64,000 nucleotides of DNA from Anoplolepis gracilipes (Eukaryota > Arthropoda > Insecta > Hymenoptera > Formicidae). The DNA is taken from NCBI RefSeq assembly GCF_047496725.1, contig NC_132972.1:16282501-16346500 (forward strand), written 5' to 3'. Within the stretch, counting starts at the first letter, position 1. Every line of letters begins with the position of its first letter. Positions 1-12,414 of the stretch are shown piece by piece. The notes below the pieces were generated by a model. The model was given only the letters and a program-made list of their open reading frames with translations, was not told where the DNA came from and made no database searches. The position numbers were made by a program, and so were the translations under genes.

Positions 1-187
1 TTGGAATTTTAAAAAATTACTAATCTAAAATATAAATATTTTCTAATTAGATATTTTGTAACGTTTTATACATCGTAAACATGAAGATTATATAATTCAC
101 TATTAATCATTTAGCGCAATTAAAAAATTCTTTATAAATATTAGATAAATATTAATAATTTATCAATCTATCAACAAAAAATAAAAA

Positions 188-330
188 ATTGTATTTACAT
201 TAGTACTAATTTATTTATAAATGTTAGTGTATTTTTATAAATGTTATATTAATAATAAAATATATTGGTTATATTATATAGTATTAATATAACATATATA
301 GCATATATGTAAATGTTATATTAATAATAA

Positions 331-367
<37 letters not shown>

Positions 368-420
368 CTCTAAAAGTACACTAACATTTATAAATAAATT
401 AGCGCTGACGTAAATACAAT
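188..420. mobile_element. MITE-like element with ~45-bp inverted arms
   Basis: The left arm (188-238) and the reverse complement of the right arm (369-420) align over about 45 bases with few mismatches. Both begin ATTGTATTTAC and both contain the block TAATTTATTTATAAATG followed by TTAGTGTA. The interior is AT-rich, includes a TA microsatellite and has no open frame. This is the architecture of a non-autonomous DNA transposon. The family was not identified. Confidence 0.6.
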
Positions 421-442
421 ATATATTTGACTAATGTGCGTG

Positions 443-446
<4 letters not shown>

Positions 447-506
<60 letters not shown>
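447..506. repeat. TA dinucleotide microsatellite
   Basis: About 60 bases of uninterrupted TA repeat. The apparent Tyr-Ile reading frame across it is an artefact of the repeat. Confidence 0.9.
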
Positions 507-507
<1 letters not shown>

Positions 508-1668
508 CTATATACATTTTTACTATATATGTATATAATAAAAATATATGTGTATACATTTATTATATTAAAAGTAAAAAGTTATATAAAAAAATTATAT
601 ATAAAAAACTGATAAAACAGAATTAACTGAACTTATCTATATTTTGTCTAACAAACAGATGGTTTTCTGGAAAGAAATCAGAAACCAACCCTGTTTTTAC
701 GTCTGTGCTATCTATAATTGGGTACTTTCGATAAGTCCGGTTTCAAAATGATAACCGCAGACGTTTACAAAACTACGTTCACAATACAAAATTTTAATAC
801 GCATTTCCAACAATGTACTTTTTTATAATAAAATTTAATTTTTAACAGTAACGTTTTTTGTTTTTTAAGAGTATTTTTATATACAATCGTAGCAGAAAGT
901 ATAGTTAAAATTCGATTAAAATATATGCTCTTCTCATATTGTTTAAATAATAAAAACTGCGCAGAATTTTATCATTTATTCATAACTAAAGTGCAGAAAT
1001 ATACTTCTGAATTTCTTTATTGCTTTTTCTCATTGTCAAAGAATTATTGAATTTTGTGAATTATAATGAAAAGCTTTTGGCAGTGAAATAAAACAGTAAA
1101 TAATCACAAAAGTAGAAGATTTTCAATTATTTTATTAATAAATTTAATTTATTCGTATAATTTGTGTGTTGAATGATATTCAATATCTTTTGAATCATTT
1201 AGTACTTGGTCAAAATTATTTAATCAAATATTTTTTCTATATTTAAACTATACTTTTGCAAATTTTAAATTAATTATTAAGATTAACAATTGAGATTTAA
1301 ATTAATTCTTATAATTCTTTTCATTTATTTTAGTCACTTGAATTTTCCACAAGTAAATTCGTTGCAAATTAAAATTCTTATAACTTTTGATTGTTTCAGT
1401 GAATTGACTTCGAGTTTTTTTTATAAATTTTTAAACATATATGAGAATCTGTAAAATTTTCATTAAATTTTCAATATTTCATGAATAGGTACTAAACATC
1501 TTTAAAGCTACGCTTATTAATTATTAAAAGAAATTACTATTAATAATTAAATATAATATTATATACATATTATTATTTAATTCAATTTCTATTAATGATT
1601 AAACGTACTTTAGAAAACAAAAACGTTATTATTATTCAAAATTATATTTTATTATATTATTGTTAACA

Positions 1669-1670
1669 TT

Positions 1671-1727
<57 letters not shown>

Positions 1728-1728
1728 G
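1669..1728. repeat. TA dinucleotide microsatellite
   Basis: A run of TA repeats with a few C or G interruptions, in non-coding DNA. Confidence 0.85.
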
Positions 1729-2030
1729 ATAAACTTTTAATATTTAATTAAAATTCACACACACTAAAAATTGTTATTTTGATAATTAAATCAGAATTTA
1801 TAAATCATAAAAAATAGATTTTTATATTTGTACAATGGCACGAACAAAGTAATAAAAAATACGCTCTATATTATATAAGCTATTAGATTATTACGAAGAT
1901 TAGTAGAGAAAGTGTGTAATCAAAAAGTCTAAATATATAATAAAACTTTAATTTTAATTTTATTTTTATCTTATTTCAAACTTAATTATGTAACGAAATT
2001 TTGATTTTATCAAGATATATTTAACGTAAA

Positions 2031-2105
2031 AAAATAATAATTTTTAATTCTTCTCAATATATTATTTCATAAGAAATAATTGAAAGAATTAAAAATTATT
2101 ATTTT
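2031..2105. repeat. Nested perfect inverted repeat
   Basis: Bases 2031-2052 are the exact reverse complement of 2084-2105 (22 bp). Inside the loop, 2061-2068 (ATTATTTC) pairs exactly with 2073-2080 (GAAATAAT) around a four-base loop. The result is a two-stage hairpin of 75 bases. It is AT-rich, so it may be a relic of a small transposon or may form a cruciform. No function is assigned. Confidence 0.75.
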
Positions 2106-4409
2106 TGCTTCTGGTTAAAATAAAAAATCTACAATTATAGTTTCTCATGTAGTAGTTGCAAATCGTCCTGTATATATTTATTTGTATCTATATTGTTTTA
2201 CGACCACCTCGCGATTTATCGCGATCTCTTTCGGCCCTTTCATGAATCGTACGTTTAGGTAGGATGAGGCGTTCGCGCAAATATAATGCCCCGATTGTAG
2301 TCTGTAGGCCTAAAGACTGGATTTGCAAATAAACGCGGTACACGTGGTTGCATTGAAATTTCCAAATTTATCATCAACTAACAATAACAGTTAAAAGATA
2401 ATGTATCAGATTCAATTAGGACCGAATGTCACTACTGTCCATTGCTTTTTCTAATATTAAATCAAAAGCAATCGTAACAAGTTTAATAAACAGCTATTAT
2501 TAATAAAGTATCTAGCTAATTAAATAGAATGTTTCAGAATTTTTCAGTATTAATACTCTTTTTAATTTCGCGAACTGATTATATGTTAAGTAAAATGTCA
2601 CGTACCGATAATTTGATAAGTGAGTCATAAAATAAGTTAGAAAGCTTATCTCTTATAAGTTTTGTGAAATATTAAATAAATAAAATTTATCGTTCTCATA
2701 AACATCAATATTGAAATCTTAGTTTTCTTCTAACTTTCATAATTTGAAGTTTATTAATAAAAAATGTAATCAGTCCTCAAATTATAGCAACAATTGTAGC
2801 CTCCTTTAAAATTATTTCTTAAGAAAAGAATAGACAGACATTATATTAAGAAAATGGCATTAGAATTAATAACTAGACTGATTAATCGAGTTCTTACAAA
2901 AATTAGTAAATTATGATGTTGCATTATATCATAATTACTGGAAATGTGTATAAATGCGAAGCATAAACTAAAACAATTCTCTGCTAACTACTTACTACGC
3001 GATATTCATGCTATCGAGGGTCAGCCGAGAGAGCCAATAGTGGTTTTCTATGTCGCGCATTAAACGGCAAAGAGCAGAGGTCAGTAATAATGTAATAAAC
3101 TCGCGTATAAATGCGAAAATCACGATGTATGTATCTGGTAGCGGCATAATTGATTGCGGTGGTAGTATCAGACTTGAAATTAACCCTCGATAAATTGCAC
3201 ACGAGCGATTACATCGCCGCGGAATCCCCTTCGAAAGACAACGGCCCTTCTGCCGAAATACGTAACAAGATTGACGTATCGCTTTCAGCTGATGAGGAAC
3301 CACGTCTTCCTAGTTGCATCCACGTGACAATTGAGTACGGTTTATTATACATTATACCACGTGTGTATGGCGTTGCCGATCGAACGCGTCATCGATCTCG
3401 TCGAGAGAAACGAGCTCTTATATCTCATAAATATGGGAAATCTCGTAATGAAGCTACTTGTAGGCAGGCAAAGAATATACGGTGCGATAATAGGTACACA
3501 TAGCGAGACTCGTTGTCGGGGAGCGCTGACCGCAGAGATAACGCTTTGACCCGTTACATGCTCCAAGAGTACCAAATGAATGCCTTCACTGTCTCTATCT
3601 TTCTGTGCCCAATCCGAATACGTAGCCCTTTTTCTTTCCCCGAGCTGCGCCCTTTACAGACCGTTTGCGATGGTCCTGCGAATCTCACGGAGGCAATCTC
3701 CGCCTTTGCCTTCCGACACGAGACCGACGAGACGGCGACAAAACTTTGCCGTCAAATTCCAATTAACCTCTGGAGACTGTATCTTTTTTTAAATGACATA
3801 TTTGATTTAAACGCGACTCATAAAATCGCGAAAATGAGAGAAACGGTACAAATATCTGCAATTTTTATTTAAAAATAAAGAAGACGTATATTGCAATGTT
3901 GTTTTGTTCGGTGAAAAAATTTTATTAAATATCAGATTTTATTACAACACACGAATGATTTATTATATTTATTTAATTCATCGATTGTAGGAATACGATA
4001 GGATCAAAATTGTATTTTCTCCTCCATCGCGTGATTATTGCAATTTCCATATATTTTCCACTAGCAAAGAATAAATTATAAGTATCTAAACTTTGTTAAT
4101 AAGTAAATACATACTTATATATTTTATATATATTTACAAAGTAGACTCTTTTTTTTAAAAGAACGTTTAGGTTTTCAAAAATTATATATAAAGACATTTC
4201 AATAAATAAGGCAACAAGACCTTCATGAAAAATACATGTATTTTAACTACACCTGTAATAAATCAGAATTTTCTACCGATGCACCAATCGATTCCAACAG
4301 TGAAGAAATCAGTATTAAAGCGTGCTGAATTGCGGTGTCAGTTGCATATCGCTTTCCACTCTAGTGATTCTTCAGGAGAGTAAAGAGATGAAAATCATTT
4401 GGTTTAAAC

Positions 4410-4486
4410 TCAAGGCTGTGAGGCGGGTGGTCCAATCTTCTTGGCTCCAGGACCTTGAATGATTTCTTCGCTGTCAGATTCAATAT
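4410..4486 (-). other. Orphan terminal-exon-like open frame
   Basis: On the minus strand a possible acceptor (CATCCAG) is followed, in phase 1, by 26 codons ending in TGA. The peptide contains DIESDSEEIIQGPGAKK, then an IGPP-rich tail. This looks protein-like, and the frame is open with normal codon use. No matching upstream exon was recognised; any such exon would have to lie to the right, across the receptor kinase on the other strand. It could be a nested gene, a gene fragment or chance. The protein was not recognised. Confidence 0.25.
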
Positions 4487-4652
4487 CTGGATGCATATGG
4501 GAAATATATGTGGAAAAGTAACATGTTACAGTTATGTATGAATACATGCATATTTTCATGACAGATCTTGTTATTTTATTTATTGAAATCCCCTTGTAGA
4601 TACGTCGGAAGTTGTAGAGAATAATGCAAAATAAATATAATAATTATTGCAG

Positions 4653-7296
4653 ATTTATCTGTGAACGCATCCGATCAACAGCAGTCGGACGTAATAGCGT
4701 CGCCGATCTACGGAAGTTCCGAGATCAAGGCGTGCAAGAATCATCCGCACATCTGCGGAAAGGAAGCGGCCTGTCGCAGCTTCCCGGATAATACGTCAAA
4801 ATGCGTGTGTCCTCATGACCTCTCGCCACCCACGGCGGATTTAAAATGTCCAAATCGTGTAATCGGTAAGCGATTATATTTCGTCAAAAAAAGAGCAATA
4901 TTATGGGTAAAATAATGATTAACATAATGAAAACTTAAATAATTAAACAAATATAATTCATCGTCTATAACGATAAAACTAATGTCAAATTAATATTATG
5001 TACATATAACGTAAGTCAATAATTTTGTGTAGTTCCTCTAACGCCTCGTCCTATATACAACATAGTACCACCAAGTACCAACAATAGTACGAATAGTACG
5101 AACGGACTTCCGGAGGCTGAGCAGGTATCTTTATTGTTGAGTATAAGCTCAAGGTTGCATACGCAATCGTTTATGTCTACATTAATCTTGTTTAACTACT
5201 TACACATATAAGAATTATTTATATGCGACAGGTGGAAGGATTAAGATATAAGGTACCTGAAATAGTAGGAGTAGCTATAGCCTTCGTCGCGGTAATAATA
5301 CTTTTATTGAGTATTGTGTATGGTGTAAGAAGACGGAGTTATAGCGTCAAATCTCAAAGAAGTTCTTTAGAAAATGTAAGTCATTTTTTAAATCTTATTA
5401 AAAGTATGTTCATCCTCAGATGTATTTTTCATATACTTTTTAGATTAAATTTTATTCTACAAATAATTATATTTTTAAGTTACATACGTTATTATTTTAA
5501 ATTAAATTTTCTGACATTATTTTCTTTTACTATCTTAGCTTCTGCATTTATTATTATATGCATAATACATCTTAAAATTGATAACGCGCATTTAATAATA
5601 TAATTATACTATTGTCTTGCTTTCGATGTATCTTATTAGGGGACACCGATAAATCTGAAAAAAGGATTATTATTAGCCCATAAGTATACGCCTAATCCTC
5701 AATATTTCACCTGCACTTCTCCTGGAGTTCTGATCATACAACGGGATAGTCTCACATTTTTACATGACATCGGCGAAGGATGCTTTGGAAAGGTTTACAA
5801 AGGTACAGAATTTAAACAGAAAATTCAAAATGGAAGAAAAGAATTTTAAAAAATTTATGAAAGTATTTAGTGATCCTTTTTTTTCTTTTTTCAATAATTA
5901 GAAATTTGTAACTTTACAAAATAAATACTCTCCGAATGTTAATAATATTTTTTATTTATTTATATATATGATTATATAGCTTCAATAAGTAATTAAATAA
6001 TGTCAGAGATATTTCTCAGAATAAAAATTTCACAGGTGAATGGCATAATGAAAGCAAGAAAGAGATTGTCGCCATAAAGGTCTTAAAAGAAACTGCGACG
6101 CCCGAGACCGAACAAGACTTTATGCGAGAAGTAGATATTATGTCCACGTTCAGTCATACAAACATTTTGTCCCTGAAGGGAATGGTGCTTCGAGATGCCA
6201 CGAATAATCCGTGGATGGTGTTTGAATATATGCCACACGGCGATCTCGCCGAACTACTACGGGCAAACTCCCCGCAACTTCGATTGTCAAAAAAACCTGG
6301 CGTGAAACCATTAACAAAGGTATCGTAATCAAAAACAAATAATCGTAATTACGAAAGTTTCATAATACGATAAAGTTCAGCATTTGACGTAAATTAATAA
6401 CATGTCGCTTACAGCAATTCTGTCACATCTTACATTACGATTCGCATGCGACTTGTCATTAATCGCGCGTTTTTTATATCCGTATTATATGTGTCCATTA
6501 TCGCACACATGCGACATATAAAATTTATATTATAAATTTTGTTATTGACAGAAATAATTCAAAGATAATATATCATTGTTCGTAGAATTCGCTGCATTGG
6601 ATCTCGATACAAATAGCAGCTGGTATGTCTTACTTGGCGGCGCAAAGATTCGTACATCGCGATCTGGCGTGTCGAAATTGTCTGGTGGGTTTAGATTTAG
6701 TGGTGAAAATCGCTGACTTCGGCATGTCCCGAGACGTCTACACCTGCGATTATTACAAGATTGGAGGATCGCGTAAGCTACCAGTTCGCTGGATGTCACC
6801 GGAGAGCTTGATATACGGAAGATTTACTCTGGAAACTGATATCTGGAGCTACGGTGTTGTCCTCTGGGAAATTTTCTCATTCGGAAAAAACCCTTATTTC
6901 GGTTACAATAACGAAGAGGTCAGAAATGTGCTTTCAATAGTTTTCTATTAATTATATTATAGAGATTTAAACATATATTTTTACAATGCACAGGCTGTGA
7001 ATCTCATATTACGAGGTATCATGCTTCTCCCGCCGGATGAATGTCCGCCTGTCATTTGCCAGATAATGCGCGACTGTTGGAAGCTAGAACCACGGGAACG
7101 AATCAAGTTTCCTGACATCCTGGATAGACTGGAGAAGGCGAAGAACGAATTGGTCCAGCAAGGATCATTGCCCAGACCGCCGCAGGGTCCTGTGACAGTT
7201 CGTACCCCGGATGTCTTGGATCCAGATGGTTACTTGCTTCCGGCTCCTGCGACTCCTCGTGAATATCTGCAAACTCTTCCACCTCTATCCGATTGA
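4653..7296 (+). CDS. Receptor tyrosine kinase, Trk-like (5' exons missing)
   Basis: Membrane receptor kinase built from seven visible exons: 4653-4865, 5033-5124, 5232-5375, 5640-5802, 6036-6319, 6586-6918 and 6994-7296. All junctions agree in phase. In order they encode a cysteine-rich EGF-like ectodomain piece (CGKEAAC...CVC), a Ser/Thr/Asn-rich stalk, one transmembrane helix (VGVAIAFVAVIILLLSIVYG) followed by basic residues, and a full tyrosine kinase domain. The domain shows the glycine loop GEGCFGKV, lysine in VAIKVLK, catalytic HRDLACRN, DFG, and the activation loop YTCDYY (the YxxxYY pattern of Trk, MuSK, Ror and insulin receptors). The GG-S-R-K-LPVRW stretch, ending in WMSPES, and the DYY context are closest to Trk among the families I know. 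The C-terminus carries GYLLP and EYLQTLPP tyrosines, possible docking sites. The first exon begins mid-codon, so signal peptide and upstream ectodomain are absent. Ror-like or MuSK-like assignment remains possible. Confidence 0.85.
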
Positions 7297-8897
7297 TAGC
7301 ATATTTATGAAAATTGTCTTTAAACAACAATTTTGCAAATGCACGCGCAAATGCGAAGCAATAAAATGCCGAAGAAATGTAAAATATGACTCGAATTCCT
7401 CGAGTGAAGTAAGAATGTGTAAATACTAATTATACATCATCAGTTTGAGAAGTTATAAATACAAAGCACGTGGTTCATTATTATTCGTTGACGGAGGTGT
7501 GATGGAACGTAGCAAAATAATATACCACGTATATTTATATAAAAATCAATGTATAAAAATAAAATTTTTATGCGATAAATTTAATTTTTCACATAGCTTT
7601 TTTACAAATTTCAAATATTGCATATTTTTTTGTAATTAAATCTACAATTCTATTTTTAAAAAAATGTCACTTTAAATTCAAATTAAAAATTATGAATATT
7701 TCAGAATTTTCGCAAAAAGAAATTAACATATTGAACAAGTTTTAAAGTATAATAGTATAAATAAATGGTTATCCCATTCGGTAAGAATCATCGTAATAAT
7801 GATTGTTATTAATATCAACAAATGTAAATTATATCTTTTACATCAGAAGAATATGTACGAAAACTTTTGTGAATATTAAAACTTTTGAATGCGTGCACAC
7901 TTACGAGATAGTATTAATGTCATTTATATATATATGTTATATAGTTATTTTATTAATATTTCTATAATAGTGTAATATTGTAATTCTGATAATTGATTTG
8001 ATAAGTCTGTAGAGTAAAATGATAAATAAAACGTTAATGTGTGAGACTTATTTAATCAGGCATATCGTGTATATTGGACGCGTCATAAATGGATGCAATG
8101 AAATATGCAAAACATTTGTTATTCGAGACGTCTTATACGTAAATTTATTTTTATGAAATCTTTTTTATTACGCATTTTCAAGTTTAGAGATGCTATTTTG
8201 CGAAATCTGTAAAATATAATTACTGTAAATCATCAAACAACTTTGAAGAAATATGGATAGAAAGTATTATTTTCGTTAGTGTACAAATCATTTTTTAATC
8301 ATTGTAATGTATTATAATTAATTTTTATTATAAATATAAGAAAAAAAAATTATCGCGACAATTAATATTATTTTCTTTTTTTAGATTTATTATTTTTGAA
8401 AAGAAAGAATTTTTGTAGCAAAGTGAAAAACTACAAATATATATTTTATTATTATATTAAAACATGTTTTGTAAATAATTCATAATTAGCATCATATGAT
8501 TGATATGCTAATTTTTCATGATGCAAAAATAAAACAGACTACTCTGTTTTAGTAAAATTCAACTCTCAGTGAATATATATAAAATAAATTAATTCTTATA
8601 ACACTGAATCAAAAGAGTACGGCTGGAATAAAATGTGCATGAAGGAACATAAGAAAGGGAATAAAAAAAAAAGCATTTGAGCTTTAAAAAAATAGGCAGC
8701 TTGGACGTGAAATGGATTGACTCTCAGCCGGCAATATTTCGCGGTTCTCCTCAATTATTGTTGCTGTGATACGTGATAATCTTTTGTTTCGAAGGTAGCT
8801 TCGAGAAGAACGAGCCAAGACGAGACGACACGGACAAGACGCGACGTTCGAAACATTCTCGATTCGATTCTCCGTATTTTCCCACCCGACAATAATA
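7297..8897. other. Intergenic region between receptor kinase and HSF-like gene
   Basis: AT-rich. It holds the presumed 3' UTR of the kinase (an AATAAA lies near 7360). The last ~180 bases before 8898 are GC-richer and probably form the leader of the HSF-like gene. No gene or large repeat was seen. Confidence 0.6.
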
Positions 8898-10424
8898 ATG
8901 TTCGAAGAACATTGCGTGCTGCAGTCGATGCGATTCCCGCAGAAGCTCTGGCGAATAGTTAACGAATGCCAGACCGGGGCGATCCGGTGGAGCGAGAACG
9001 GCGATAGCGTGCTCCTCGATTACAAGAGATTCCAGATCGAGTACTTGGACGCGCGCCGGCCCATCTTCAAGACGAGCAACATCACGAGCTTCATCCGCCA
9101 GCTGAATCTTTATGGTTTTCGCAAGGTGACCTCCCACAGCCGTGATCTGATCTGCGCCTCTTACAACCCGTACGTGCACGAGTTTCTGCACGACAACTTT
9201 CGCGCCGATCGTGTCGACCTGTTGTCCAAGGTATGTCGAAAGACGAATGGAAAGAGCAAGTGCTCGCAGCACGAGATTACGAAAAGCGTGGAGAGCCCGC
9301 GATTACAGAGGACTTGCGTATCCCGCTTAAAACTGTGTCAGGTATGTGCATCTGCCGAACACGAGCTGCAACGAAAAAACTAATTTATTTTAATATGTGT
9401 AAAAAAATATCCACATGATTCTCTAAGTCAATAATCGATTAATATGATATAGGAACAATTATAATTATTTAAAATTGAGTTTTTTCAATTTTAAATGTGA
9501 TTTAACTTTTTAATGAAAAACATTAATAAATATTATATAATTATTAGAATTCTTTCACTCTTAACAGTTGGCTTTGACTGAAACTCTAGAGCAAATTACT
9601 CAAGAATATCGGCAAAAATACGAAAAAAGACCGATTGTAGCAGAGAGAGAAGATAATATTACGAAAAGAATAAGAAACTCCCAAGACACGGTATAAATAC
9701 TGAAATTTGACTTAATTATTTATACCATAATGTAATGTATCATTCAAAAAGTTCATTTGTTCACATTAAATTTTTTGATGAAGCTACTACAATATTAATA
9801 CAATTTTATAAAATTGTTGACAACTGCAACTCATAATTATTGTATGAGTTACAATTTTTATTAATAATATATTAATAATAAAATCTATATTAATATGCTA
9901 ATTTTTTATGAAAATTGAGAAGAAATCTTTTTTAATGTGCAGGAGATCTAAAAATCTTTTTTTTTACATACATATGTACAAGCTTATAGAATCTGATTTT
10001 AACTAGTGAAATTACATTCAAATGACTTATTTCATCCCATTCTGTCAGACATCATATAAGAACCTTGACATTGGTTTGAATTAGTTTCTTGACATATTTT
10101 AAAACTTTAATACATTTAATCGATATTAGTAATTATTCATGTCAGATTCTCTTTTTCCTTTTTTACTTTTAAAATGTTATAACAATGAATTATATACATA
10201 TTAAATATTATGTGTTTAAATATTAAATTTTGTAAATAATTTTAGACATTAACAACCATGTATGTTTTTCAGTTCCTCTTTTGTATGAGATTGAACTCAA
10301 TGGTGTTCCAAATAAAAAATCGGTCGTAGAACAAAATTCATCCAAAGGTGAAATAATGTCGTTACCTTGGCATATTGCTATGACAGATAAATGCAGTCTG
10401 CATTTTGAGCCAAACATTCATTGA
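8898..10424 (+). CDS. HSF-type DNA-binding protein
   Basis: Probable nuclear transcription factor of the heat-shock-factor fold. Exon 1 (8898-9341) starts at an ATG and encodes an HSF DNA-binding domain at about residues 11-105. The N-terminal FPQKLWRIVNE helix, the NSV-like wing preceding FKTSNITSF and the recognition helix IRQLNLYGFRKV are all visible. Proposed further exons are 9568-9690, 10049-10073 and 10273-10424, joined at phase-compatible GT/AG sites to give 247 aa. If the donor at 9691 is not used, translation stops at 9694 after 190 aa. The 25-base third exon is inferred from its strong pyrimidine-rich acceptor and from phase fit, and is the least certain part. No leucine-zipper trimerisation region like that of classical HSF1 is evident, so this resembles the HSFY/HSF5-type divergent factors more than the heat-shock regulator itself. 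Confidence 0.7.
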
Positions 10425-10765
10425 AATCAGTTTTAGAAATTGCTGATTTTAATGTTTCCTCTCAATATTCATATTATTTATAATTAAGTTTCTTAATGTG
10501 ATATGTATTTTCTGTTAATTTAATATAATGTGACAATATAAAACTAATTACCACACACATATACACATTAATAATATATATAAAGTTTATGTACATTATA
10601 ATATAAAAAGAATTGTAAGATGTTAATGATATTGACATGTAAAACAAATAAAAAATAGCAAGATTTATCTTTATCAATATAAATACAACTTAAATAAAAT
10701 TTTATTTATTTTAAGATAAATAAACTAAGCATAAAGCTTTAATTTCAAAGCATTTTATATATATA
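10425..10765. other. Convergent intergenic gap
   Basis: AT-rich gap between the convergent HSF-like gene and GPN1. It presumably holds both 3' UTRs. No other feature was seen. Confidence 0.6.
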
Positions 10766-12414
10766 TTAAATGGAATCAACAGTATCACTTTTTTTACTTG
10801 TACTAGGATCAGATTCTTGAGTCTTTCGTTTAATTTGTTCCATTTTATGTCTTTCTAAAAAACTTTTAAATGACTCCTGTTCTTTTTTTTCTTCATCTTC
10901 ATCATCTTCTTTTCCATCATTTTCTGTTCCATCCTCGTCTTCACTTGATTCATTACATGCATGTTTTAGATAGATCTCAGAAGTCTCGCGACCATTGCTA
11001 ACTGTTGACACTAATGGTACATCTTCTCCCATTGCTTTTTTACTAATCTTTTCTAACTGTTCCTTTTCTGTCTTTTGTCTTTGAGCTTCTCTTTCTATCT
11101 TAAGTTTTTCCCAATTTTTTCTGTAATCGCTTTAAGAGTAAAATAAACTATTATTTATTTATATTGCAAAAAAATAAAAGTTATGCAATATTTTTCAACA
11201 TAGCATTCAATTGTAACAATATATAATTATCCTGAAAGCATATAAAATTTCTTACGTTTTATATTCCTGCACAGCAGCTTCAACTAGCTTGAGAAATTCG
11301 TCAATTCCAGCACCTGTTACTGCAGAAACACCACAACATTGCAGGTGACCATAAAATTCATCTAGTGCAAGTGCCATACTACGTGTTAAATTACTAATGT
11401 AACCACTTTCCATGTCAAGCGCTTCTTGAAAGGCTTCAAAATCATGCATCCAGTCAATTGCATAACTATGGTCAACAATATCAATCTAAAATAAATTAAT
11501 TATGCATTAATGTTTAGCTAATAAATATTCAAATTATACAAAAATTAATATTTAGTAAAAGATATGTATATCATAATTATAATTTTACAAACCTTATTCA
11601 TAACTACAATAAAAGGTAATTTAGTTTTATAAAGTATAGAACAAGCATACAACATATTGGACATGAATGTGACAGGATTAACGCTTCTCACAGTATCTAC
11701 TACGTATACTATAATAGTTGGAAATTGAGATGCTAATGCTTCTGTTATGATCGAACCACTGGCTGACCATGTAAAGACCTCAATCTGTCCTGGTGTGTCC
11801 AAAACAACATAATTATGTTCTTCATTAGCTTTGTCAACAAGTTCAATGACTTGATGGAATTTTGTGGTAAAGAGATTTAAACTTGTAACTATGCCACCAT
11901 TTGGACCCAATTTATATTGCTTCATTACTTCTTTATAATTCACAGTGTCTCTTATATCTGAAAAGAAAACAATTTTCTTTAAATTAAATATTATTAAATG
12001 CCAAAAGTACAAAATTCTCACTGGATCAAAAACATTATGATAAAAACAATATTGAACAAATATTGTTAAATATACTCAAATAAATACTCAAAGCGAATTG
12101 TCAAATTATTAACTAGCAAATATCTAATACACAAATATAATATTGTAATTATAATTTAAATGACAATTACCTATATTAGCAGAGTATGGAACTTCTTTAC
12201 AAGCAGGATCTAAATTAACGACATACGGTTTCCCTACATCATGCAATCTAGAAACAAGTCTAGAAACAAAAGATGTTTTTCCAGCCCCAGCCATTCCAAG
12301 TACAATAATGCATGGTATCTTTTTATCTATATTTTGATTATCCGTTGTAGATGCAGTATCTGAAGCAACGTCTGTTGCTCTCTCAATATCCATTTTATCT
12401 TTTTCTTCAGACAT
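10766..12414 (-). CDS. GPN1: GPN-loop GTPase 1
   Basis: Essential small GTPase that, with GPN2 and GPN3, helps assemble RNA polymerase II and bring it into the nucleus (family knowledge). Four exons on the minus strand: 12171-12414, 11593-11957, 11256-11485 and 10766-11129, giving 400 aa (the human protein is about 374). Visible motifs in order: P-loop GMAGAGKTS near residue 40; the family-defining GPN insertion (GPNGG); the G3 motif LDTPGQIE; and the G4 motif NKID, split across exons 2 and 3. The last exon encodes a coiled, highly charged tail rich in Glu, Asp and Lys, as in other GPN1 proteins. The gene is head-to-head with CPSF2 across about 700 bp, which suggests a shared housekeeping promoter. 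Confidence 0.95.

Larger units (their letters stand above)
1..4409. other. AT-rich non-coding region upstream of receptor kinase
   Basis: No convincing gene was found here. The stretch is very AT-rich, with TA microsatellites near 332-365, 447-506 and 1669-1728. GC content rises at 2200-2350 and again at 3000-3780, where several overlapping open frames of 60-119 codons occur on both strands. None of these has recognisable protein features, and they contradict each other in frame, so they are treated as chance or as promoter or leader sequence. Missing 5' exons of the receptor kinase that starts at 4653 could lie here or further left. Confidence 0.6.

Noticed and set aside
444..626. Tyr/Ile-repeat frame
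   Set aside because: Direct translation of a TA microsatellite.
3150..3872. Overlapping frames of 117-119 codons
   Set aside because: Different frames overlap and none has recognisable motifs or convincing splice links to the receptor kinase.
8751..9272. 173-codon minus-strand frame
   Set aside because: Antisense shadow of the GC-rich HSF DNA-binding exon; no domain.
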